A DNA stretch of 13,623 nucleotides from assembly GCA_027294925.1 (NCBI GenBank), contig JAPULM010000639.1, positions 1-13,623 of the forward strand. Direction: 5' to 3'. The notes beneath the pieces are model-generated. The model was not told the DNA's origin. It did not search any database and worked only from the letters and a program-made list of their open reading frames with translations. The position numbers were made by a program, and so were the translations under genes. Numbering within the stretch: position 1 is the first letter of the stretch; each line of letters opens with the position of its first letter. The DNA is from a bacterium (GTDB taxonomy: Bacteria > Tectomicrobia > Entotheonellia > Entotheonellales > Entotheonellaceae). Positions 5,847-11,764 of this stretch are shown here, piece after piece.

Positions 5847-8225
5847 ATGACTAAGAGAAAAAACGCTCAAGACGAAGTACCGGTAAACGCCATTGAAGGC
5901 CAGGTGGATGAGGCGCTGGTCGGCGAGGTTTGGCCCAGCGCCCAGCCAGGCGAGGACGCGGTGCTGTATGGCCACGTCGAACTCGAACCGAGAGACCCGG
6001 TGGAGGTCCGCAGCCTGCAGACCTTTCGCCTGACCTACACGGTTGGGCGTTACGGTCTCGATGATACTGGCGCCATTCGTATCGTATTCCGAGCCATGGG
6101 CGATGGTCAGGCCTTGCAGACCACCGACCCGAGTGCACCGAATTACGTAACGGCAAGCTCGAGTAGTGGCATACCGCTTTCCGTCGAGTATCGCCAACGC
6201 GGCAGCGCTGCCCGGCCGCGCTGGAAGGCGCTCACCGTCAATGTAACCGGTGGCTACCTCAGAGAGGGGGACGTCATTACGGTCGTCTTCGGCGACACCT
6301 CCGGGGGCTCGCCCGGCATGCGGGTGCAGACCATGGCGGAGGGCGGTTTCGAGTTCAAAGTCCTGGCTGACGTGTGTGCCGTAGGTCATTTCGTGCCGAT
6401 TCCGAACACCCCTAGCATCGCCATCGTCCCCGGCCCACCGGTGCAATGGAAAGCAGTGCTGCCATCCTTACGCCGCCCGGGCGAGACGTTTCGTTTCGGT
6501 CTCAAAGCAGAGGATAAGTGGGGTAATCCCACCCATCGTGCATGCGGTCAATTCAGCTTTGAATGCAGCCTTCCTGTGCATGACTTAGCGAGCGACTTTG
6601 CTTATCCGCTGGGCGAAAAGTCCGTCGTGTTCGAGGGATTAAGCGTAGCGCAGCCGGGTGTGTTGCGCATACGGGTGCGAGACGCCGGCGGCGCCATGGT
6701 GGCGGAATCCCACCCACTAGTGATCCGCCACGGCCCATACGGCGGCTACTGGGGTGACATGCACGGGCAAAGCGGCGAGTCGATCGGCATCACCACCTCG
6801 CGTCAGTATTTCGACTTTGCACGCAACAAGGCCTTTCTCGACGCCACCGGTCATCAGGCCAATGATTTTCAAGTCAACAACGCGTTTTGGGCCTTTCTCA
6901 ATGAACTAACGGCGGCATACCACCAGGAAGGTACCTTCGTGACCTTGCCAGGCTATGAGTGGTCCGGTAACACCGCCGTGGGCGGCGATCGCAATGTCTA
7001 CTTTCGCACCGAAGGCCGACAGATTCATCGTTCATCTCATGCCTTGCTAACCGACCGTTCAGACCTCAATACCGACGCGCCCAACGCCAGGCGTTTGTTC
7101 GACATGCTTGCCGACGAGGATTGCGTCGTTTATGCCCACGTTGGGGGGCGTTACGCAGATATCACCTATGCCCACGATGGCCGCCTGGAAACGGCGATGG
7201 AGATTCACTCGGCTTGGGGTACCTTTGAATGGTTGTTGACCGACGGCTTCCCGCTGGGGCACCGCAGTGGGGTTGTTTGCAATAGTGATGGCCACAAGGG
7301 CCGCCCTGGCGCCAGCTATCCCGGGGCCGCCACCTTTGGTGCCTATGGCGGCCTGACCTGCTTCTATGCCAAGGAGTTGAGCCGAGACGGATTATTCGAA
7401 TGTCTGCGTCGGCGCCACCACTACGGCACCACAGGTACGCGCTTGCATTTGGATGTTCGCGCCTCGTTTGCCAACCCCGCTACCCTGTTCGATCGAGATC
7501 CCAAAGTCTTCCCGCAAACGACCTCAACGAGCGTCAACGACGTCATGATGGGTGACATCGTCCAAACCGACGATGAAAGGCTCACGCTTAAGGTGGAGGT
7601 CATTGCCCAAACCCCCATCGAGCGCATCGAAATTCGTAACGGCAAGGACGTCTTGCAGACCTTGAGACCCTACAGTGCCCACGACCTCGGCGAGCGCCTT
7701 CGCGTCCTTTGGAGCGGGGCCGAGTACCGTGGCCGGGGGCGGACGACCGAGTGGAAGGGACGGGTGCGCTTCGTCGGCGCCAGCATCAGACGGATGGAAA
7801 AAATCAATATCTGGAACCACGAGCGCATGGTCGACCTACAAGGCTCCGACACCGTACAGTTCGACACCATTACCACCGGCAACTACAGCGGCTTCGATGT
7901 CTGGCTGGACGGCGCTGATGGCGGCCGCCTAGACCTAGTGAGTAATCACGGTTGTCTCGACCTGGCGCTCGACGCCATCGGCCTCGAAGATACGGTCATG
8001 CAGGCAGGCGGATTAGAGCGGCGCATCAAGGTCTTCCGCCTGCCCAACGAAAACCCGCATCGAGAGATGACCGAAAGCTTAGACATTGCGCTACGGGCGG
8101 TGGGCGACAATCCCATCTGGGTATCGGTCTATACCGAGGATGGCTTCCAAGCCTGGAGCAGCCCCATTTTCGCCTACCGCAAGGCCGAGCCCGGCAGCAG
8201 CTCGGCGGCCACTGCAAGTCTCTAA
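5847..8225 (+). CDS. PHP/DUF3604-like metallohydrolase with N-terminal beta-rich domains (792 aa)
   Basis: A two-part protein. Residues of about 1-300 are beta-rich and Ig-like in character (for example VLRIRVRDAGG). A PHP-type metal-site core follows, with candidate ligands D304/H306 in GDMHGQ, H336 in TGHQAND, E371 in GYEWSG, H431 in YAHVGGRY, E452/H454 in MEIHSAWG and D481/H483 in NSDGHKGRPG. This order resembles DUF3604 proteins, putative metal-dependent hydrolases or phosphoesterases of unknown substrate. A C-terminal beta-rich part of about 230 residues follows. The ATG at 5847 is chosen over an upstream in-frame TTG (5841) because GGAGG (5833-5837) has proper spacing only to the ATG. 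There is no signal peptide, so it is probably cytoplasmic. It follows the HAD gene by 65 bp and probably belongs to the same unit. Family assignment is by motif recall, not by search. Confidence 0.68.
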   Translation: MTKRKNAQDEVPVNAIEGQVDEALVGEVWPSAQPGEDAVLYGHVELEPRDPVEVRSLQTFRLTYTVGRYGLDDTGAIRIVFRAMGDGQALQTTDPSAPNYVTASSSSGIPLSVEYRQRGSAARPRWKALTVNVTGGYLREGDVITVVFGDTSGGSPGMRVQTMAEGGFEFKVLADVCAVGHFVPIPNTPSIAIVPGPPVQWKAVLPSLRRPGETFRFGLKAEDKWGNPTHRACGQFSFECSLPVHDLASDFAYPLGEKSVVFEGLSVAQPGVLRIRVRDAGGAMVAESHPLVIRHGPYGGYWGDMHGQSGESIGITTSRQYFDFARNKAFLDATGHQANDFQVNNAFWAFLNELTAAYHQEGTFVTLPGYEWSGNTAVGGDRNVYFRTEGRQIHRSSHALLTDRSDLNTDAPNARRLFDMLADEDCVVYAHVGGRYADITYAHDGRLETAMEIHSAWGTFEWLLTDGFPLGHRSGVVCNSDGHKGRPGASYPGAATFGAYGGLTCFYAKELSRDGLFECLRRRHHYGTTGTRLHLDVRASFANPATLFDRDPKVFPQTTSTSVNDVMMGDIVQTDDERLTLKVEVIAQTPIERIEIRNGKDVLQTLRPYSAHDLGERLRVLWSGAEYRGRGRTTEWKGRVRFVGASIRRMEKINIWNHERMVDLQGSDTVQFDTITTGNYSGFDVWLDGADGGRLDLVSNHGCLDLALDAIGLEDTVMQAGGLERRIKVFRLPNENPHREMTESLDIALRAVGDNPIWVSVYTEDGFQAWSSPIFAYRKAEPGSSSAATASL

Positions 8226-8242
8226 TGGTGCAGTGTGATGAC

Positions 8243-8267
8243 CCTGCCAGTTTGGCAGGAAGGCTTT
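8243..8267 (+). terminator. Candidate terminator after the metallohydrolase gene
   Basis: A perfect 7-bp stem, CCTGCCA (8243-8249) and TGGCAGG (8253-8259), has a GTT loop and is followed by AAGGCTTTTG with a short T4 (8264-8267). It lies 17 bp after the stop codon. The stem is GC-rich but the T-tract is short and offset, so termination may be partial. It fits as the end of the ThDP-HAD-metallohydrolase unit. Confidence 0.45.
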
Positions 8268-8509
8268 TGTGTTCGCAGACAGCTCACCGAGAATGGCTCT
8301 CAGTGTTGCATAATCAATGGCTACGGATTATCCTGTGCTTGGGCGTAGTGGACGCAGTCAACTCAAAGGTTGGCCATGGCGTAACAAGTCGAGACGACGT
8401 TTCTTTACGCCAACGGACAACCCCATAATTGATTCCTTTGGCACGCTTAACGAAGCTCTTGGAGCTTGTTCGGAATGAGGGCTACGGCTGCATTCGCAAG
8501 GAGAACAGG

Positions 8510-9319
8510 ATGGATTACAGTGAACTGGCAAAGGGACACTTGGATGTGGTGGTGGAAAATAAAATCGCTACGGTGACCATGAATCGTCCGGAGCGACTGA
8601 ACGCCTTTGGCGATGGGCTGCATGAGGCGCTGGAGGAATTCCTGCACATGGTGAACTATGACTCGGACGTTAATGTCGCCGTCCTGACCGGCGCCGGCCG
8701 GGCCTTTACGGCTGGTGGCGATGTGAAGGCGATGAACGACCGAGCCGCAGGAGGCGCGACGCCACGTAGCCCGATGGAGCTGTTGCGCGGTCCCAAGACG
8801 CTGGTGCAACGCTTCATCAATTGCGAAGTGCCGATGGTGGCAGCGGTCAATGGCCCTGCCGTGGGGTTGGGAGCGACCTGTGCCTTACTGTGTGACGTCA
8901 TCTTCATGGCCGACACGGCGAAGATCGGCGATACGCACGTCAATGTCGGTATTACCGCCGGTGACGGCGGCGCAGTGATTTGGCCACTCCTGGTGGGGCC
9001 GCATCGCGCCAAGGAAATGTTGTTTACCGGCCGCTTGCTGAACGGCGAGGAAGCGGCACGCATCGGTCTGGTCAACCATTGCGTGCCTAAAGATGAGTTG
9101 ATGGACACCGCCATGCGTTATGCGCGGGAAGTCGCAGACGGTGCCACTCTGGCCATTCGCTACACCAAGATCGCCATCAATAAGCACATCTGGCAAAGCG
9201 TCAATCAAATTATGGATTTCTCGCTAATGTCGGAGTACGTGTGCATGAATTCAGCCGACCATCGGGAGGCCACGGCGGCCTTCCGCGAAAAACGCAAACC
9301 GCAATTCGAGGGCCGCTAA
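8510..9319 (+). CDS. Enoyl-CoA hydratase/isomerase (crotonase) family protein
   Basis: A 269-aa crotonase-fold protein, expected to bind a CoA thioester. ATG 8510 is chosen over a longer in-frame TTG form because AAGGAGA (8498-8504) is 5 nt upstream and the protein then begins in family style. Oxyanion-hole elements are present: GRAFTAGGDVKAM (63-75) and NGPAVGLGA (114-122). The C-terminus has the usual helix region. The two glutamates used by classical enoyl-CoA hydratases align with T123 and H143 (GDTHVNVGI), so simple hydration by the textbook mechanism is unlikely. The motif TAGDGGAVIWPLLVG (149-163) marks a distinct crotonase subgroup, perhaps an isomerase, hydrolase or C-C lyase. The gene is 284 bp after the metallohydrolase, likely with its own promoter, and converges on the Rid gene with a 16-bp gap. 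Confidence 0.9.
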   Translation: MDYSELAKGHLDVVVENKIATVTMNRPERLNAFGDGLHEALEEFLHMVNYDSDVNVAVLTGAGRAFTAGGDVKAMNDRAAGGATPRSPMELLRGPKTLVQRFINCEVPMVAAVNGPAVGLGATCALLCDVIFMADTAKIGDTHVNVGITAGDGGAVIWPLLVGPHRAKEMLFTGRLLNGEEAARIGLVNHCVPKDELMDTAMRYAREVADGATLAIRYTKIAINKHIWQSVNQIMDFSLMSEYVCMNSADHREATAAFREKRKPQFEGR

Positions 9320-9335
9320 ACGCACCACATCGAGG

Positions 9336-9728
9336 TCACAAAATCGCCATTGCCTCGACCTCGATCATGAAATCCGGGTGCGACAGCGCCCGCACTTCGA
9401 CCATTGTTGAGGCCGGCCCTTTGTCGCCGAAGAACGCCTGACGGACCTGCCGGAACTCGGGACGATAGCGAGCATCGGTAACGTAGGTGTTAATCTTTAT
9501 GACGTCTGCCAGCGTTCCACCCGCAGCTTCCACATGGGCCTTGATCGCACCGAACACCTGACGGGCTTGCCCAACGAAATCGCCCCGGTGGCTAACGCTA
9601 CCGTCCAAATCGCACGGCACCTGCCCGGCAAGAAACAGAATGGCTTGGGCACCAGTTACCTTGATAGCCTGATGATAACCCGGCGGGTCGTAGACACCCG
9701 GCGCACAGAACGTTTCAATCGTTGCCAT
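9336..9728 (-). CDS. RidA (YjgF/YER057c/UK114) family protein lacking the deaminase Arg
   Basis: A 130-aa Rid-family protein of normal length. Family marks are LFLAGQVP (32-39), the central stretch with AAGGTLADVIKINTYVTD, and the C-terminal GPASTMVEVRAL and FMIEVEAMAI. RidA enzymes hydrolyse reactive enamines/imines using an arginine (R105 in E. coli RidA, in PARS). Here the same place reads PAST, so this arginine is replaced by Ser and the protein belongs with Rid types whose chemistry is less clear. ATG at 9728 has a strong AGGAGG (9742-9737) 8 nt upstream. It converges on the crotonase gene with 16 bp between stops and no visible terminator. The Glu of the IEVEA motif is kept. Role: likely handling a reactive metabolite, possibly from the neighbouring pathway. 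Confidence 0.92.
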   Translation of the reverse strand: MATIETFCAPGVYDPPGYHQAIKVTGAQAILFLAGQVPCDLDGSVSHRGDFVGQARQVFGAIKAHVEAAGGTLADVIKINTYVTDARYRPEFRQVRQAFFGDKGPASTMVEVRALSHPDFMIEVEAMAIL

Positions 9729-9864
9729 AACGTCATCCTCCTGGAAGTGAACATACGCGGTATCGACACACCGCTACCTTCGGTTTCTCCTATTCACAGA
9801 AGGCACCTGGTCCCGGTACATATTGGCATCGAGGCACCCAAAACGCAAAGGTGAATTGCGCTTC

Positions 9865-10686
9865 ATGTATACGCTTCTGCGAGTATTGCCCAAAAATGTT
9901 CTGAGCCGCTGTACCGGCTGGGCTGTCAATGTGCACTTACCGGATGCGCTACGACTCTGGTCCTTGCGTTGGTTTGCACGTCACTATCGGCTCAATCTTG
10001 ACGAGGCGGCCATGCCCCTGACGGCCTACCGATGCATTGGCGAGCTGTTTACCCGGCAGTTGAAGCCCGGCGCACGCTACGTGGATCACGCCGCAACCGC
10101 CGTGCATCCTGTGGACGGCCGTCTGACCCAGTGGGGGCGTATAGTTGATGGGACCTTGATGCAGGCAAAAGGACTTGACTACACGCTAACTGAACTGGTG
10201 ACCGATCCACAGTTGAGCGAACGGCTGCGTGGAGGCGGGTATTGGACCTATTACTTATGCCCAACCGATTACCATCGGGTTCACAGTCCGGTTGAGGGCG
10301 ACATTGATCATGCGGTCCATGTGCCGGGCACGCTCTGGCCCGTTAACGAATGGAGCGTCAGCCGTATTGATCGCCTCTTCACGATTAACGAACGGCTGGT
10401 GATTGCCATTCAATCCACCCACGGGCTTTGCGTCGTGGTCATGGTCGGCGCCACCAACGTGGGGATGATGTCGGTGGGATTTGATCCGCAGCTGGTGTCA
10501 AATCAGTCCGGGGTGACCACTCAACAGGCGCGTCATTATACCCCCTCGATGCAGATTCAAAAAGGTGACGAACTCGGTATTTTTCACATGGGAAGTACGG
10601 TGATCGTGCTCTACGAGCACGCCCAGCAACTCGCGCATACGGAATCTGGGCCGCATGCGGTGACCTGGGGCAGCAAGCTCTTTTGA
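9865..10686 (+). CDS. psd: Phosphatidylserine decarboxylase proenzyme
   Basis: Makes phosphatidylethanolamine from phosphatidylserine at the inner membrane, with a pyruvoyl group made by self-cleavage. At 273 aa it is close to the usual bacterial length. Expected marks are present: the catalytic Asp in HPVDG (D84), His in DYHRVHSP (H137 and H140), and the cleavage site MGST (242-245), with cleavage expected between G243 and S244 to give a beta chain of 243 and an alpha chain of 30 residues. The family norm at this site is LGST, so Met in the first place is a mild variation. The core FTRQLKPGARYVD and YYLCPTDYHR are typical. ATG 9865 is chosen over the in-frame TTG 9823; AAAGGTGA (9847-9854) precedes it by 10 nt. 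It is divergent from the Rid gene and converges with the next small gene. Confidence 0.95.
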   Translation: MYTLLRVLPKNVLSRCTGWAVNVHLPDALRLWSLRWFARHYRLNLDEAAMPLTAYRCIGELFTRQLKPGARYVDHAATAVHPVDGRLTQWGRIVDGTLMQAKGLDYTLTELVTDPQLSERLRGGGYWTYYLCPTDYHRVHSPVEGDIDHAVHVPGTLWPVNEWSVSRIDRLFTINERLVIAIQSTHGLCVVVMVGATNVGMMSVGFDPQLVSNQSGVTTQQARHYTPSMQIQKGDELGIFHMGSTVIVLYEHAQQLAHTESGPHAVTWGSKLF

Positions 10687-10714
10687 CCGGCTGGTCGCGC
10701 GCCTGGCAAAACCT

Positions 10715-10951
10715 CTAAGCAGATGCCGCCTCCGAGCCTTCTTCCGCAGCCCCTGCTGCTTCTTCAGCATCGGCTGGCGACACTTGAAAGGAAAAGTTGA
10801 CCACGTCGTGTTTGTTGAGTTGGGCAATCACATCATCATGATGGTGTACCAGAACCAAATGACGCCGTGAGTCATCAACATGCGTCACCCCCTGGTAGGT
10901 GCGTTTTTCCCCATTGCGCATCTCAAATACCACCATTTTCCCTTCAGCCAT
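10715..10951 (-). CDS. Small conserved-looking protein of unknown function (78 aa)
   Basis: I do not recognise this protein. ATG at 10951 is chosen because the purine-rich GAGAGGGGG lies 6-7 nt upstream; a longer in-frame version from 11008 lacks this support. Residues 1-58 look like a compact beta-rich fold with a charged turn (MVVFEMRNGEK, 6-16), a histidine/aspartate cluster HHHDD (36-40) and hydrophobic strands around VVNFSFQV (50-57). The last 20 residues are a low-complexity Ala/Glu tail, probably disordered. There is no signal peptide or membrane segment. The gene converges on psd with 28 bp between stops and has an upstream region holding several inverted repeats, shared with the divergent TlpA-like gene. 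The HHHDD cluster might bind metal, but nothing else supports that. Confidence 0.65.
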   Translation of the reverse strand: MAEGKMVVFEMRNGEKRTYQGVTHVDDSRRHLVLVHHHDDVIAQLNKHDVVNFSFQVSPADAEEAAGAAEEGSEAASA

Positions 10952-11020
10952 ATCGAACCCCCTCTCAAAGTTAGGAACGCGGGCGTCTCGCCGAAAAAAA
11001 ACGGCCATCAGGGTCGCGCT

Positions 11021-11037
11021 CCCGAGTATACCTCGGG
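11021..11037. repeat. Inverted repeat CCCGAG-TATAC-CTCGGG in divergent spacer
   Basis: Six-bp arms with a 5-nt loop lie 70 bp upstream of the small unknown gene (minus strand). No T-tract follows on either strand. It could be an operator or a 5' UTR hairpin of the minus-strand transcript. Confidence 0.55.
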
Positions 11038-11058
11038 CATATTATCATGCATCCGTGC

Positions 11059-11072
11059 GTTATGAACATAAC
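11059..11072. promoter_or_regulatory. Operator-like palindrome GTTATG-AA-CATAAC
   Basis: Perfect 6-bp arms around a 2-nt centre lie in the divergent spacer between the small unknown gene and the TlpA-like gene. The size and symmetry suit binding by a dimeric helix-turn-helix regulator acting on one or both genes. The regulator is not in this window and this role is inferred from symmetry and position only. Confidence 0.35.
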
Positions 11073-11095
11073 AGCGTCTTTGATTCGGGGCCATA

Positions 11096-11138
11096 CAGTT
11101 TTAGAAAAACTGCATGACGCTAGTCTTTAGATTATAGT
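11096..11138 (+). promoter_or_regulatory. Hairpin CAGTTTT-AGA-AAAACTG and -10-like TATAGT before TlpA-like gene
   Basis: A perfect 7-bp inverted repeat (11096-11102 and 11106-11112) is followed by TATAGT at 11133-11138, 46 bp upstream of the TlpA-like ATG. The position 17 bp upstream of TATAGT (CTGCAT) is a poor -35, and the hairpin ends there. A protein bound at the repeat could therefore control this promoter. The call is weak. Confidence 0.3.
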
Positions 11139-11183
11139 GAACATCAATAGCTGGCTACAACCGGGCAGTGTGAAGGATGGCTT

Positions 11184-11723
11184 ATGCGAGGTATACGCAT
11201 CATTTTAGGAGTGGCAGTCGTTCTGATCATCTTAGCAGTGGCCTGGGCAACGCAGAACCACAATGGTCTTACTTCTGAGATCAAAACAACCCTGCAAGCG
11301 TTACCACACCTACATGGTGCTCCCGTAACGCCTGACACGTTTAACAACAAGGTCGTCATCGTGACATTCTTCGCCAGTTGGTGCGGTCCTTGCCGCGAAG
11401 AATTTGCCCATCTGAAACAACTCCATGCCGAACGTCATCAAAACGGACTGGAAGTGATTGCGGTGAATCTATTTGAGAATTTCGAAAACTTCTCAAACGA
11501 CAAACGACTGGCAAAATTTTTAACCCTCACCGAGCCGCCCTTTACGGTACTGAAAGGCAACGATGTGATCTCAGGTCAGTTTGGCACCATCCGGCGCATA
11601 CCAACCCTGTTGATTTATGATCGGCAGGGACAGGAGGCATTACGGTTTGCCAATGGGGTGGGTGGACAGCAAATGACGCTCGATGCCGACACCTTACGCC
11701 AGGTGGTATCCGAACTGCTATAA
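11184..11723 (+). CDS. Membrane-anchored TlpA/ResA-like thioredoxin-fold protein
   Basis: A 179-aa protein with one N-terminal membrane segment (residues about 5-21, after Arg2 and Arg5), acting as an uncleaved anchor or signal, and a periplasm-facing thioredoxin fold. The active site is WCGPC (C67 and C70) in FFASWCGPCREE, and the cis-proline is P140 in RIPTLLIYD. Such proteins reduce or oxidise protein disulphides, for example in cytochrome c maturation. ATG 11184 has AAGGA (11173-11177) 6 nt upstream. No cytochrome biogenesis genes are in view, so the partner is unknown. It converges on the ATPase/TPR gene with a 41-bp gap. The loop after the CXXC domain carries an unusual Phe/Asn-rich stretch (FENFENFSND, 98-107). 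The function is clear at the fold level; the redox direction cannot be told. Confidence 0.9.
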   Translation: MRGIRIILGVAVVLIILAVAWATQNHNGLTSEIKTTLQALPHLHGAPVTPDTFNNKVVIVTFFASWCGPCREEFAHLKQLHAERHQNGLEVIAVNLFENFENFSNDKRLAKFLTLTEPPFTVLKGNDVISGQFGTIRRIPTLLIYDRQGQEALRFANGVGGQQMTLDADTLRQVVSELL

Positions 11724-11764
11724 CCTGGCGACCTTTGTAACCATGCGGGACTTGCTTGCGGAAC

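Noticed and set aside
8225..8428. 67-codon frame starting in a TAATG overlap with the metallohydrolase stop
   Set aside because: The overlap looks like coupling, but there is no ribosome site, a candidate terminator hairpin lies within it, and the protein shows no recognisable fold or signal.
8440..8455. TGGCACG, resembling the -24 half of a sigma-54 promoter before the crotonase gene
   Set aside because: No TTGC-type -12 half at the required spacing.
8454..8468. Inverted repeat AAGCTC-TTG-GAGCTT before the crotonase gene
   Set aside because: Only 6-bp arms with nothing around it to suggest a promoter or terminator; repeats of this size are common by chance.
9757..9774. GCGGT/ACCGC inverted repeat between the Rid gene and psd
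   Set aside because: The arms are five bases with an 8-nt loop; too weak to call an operator.
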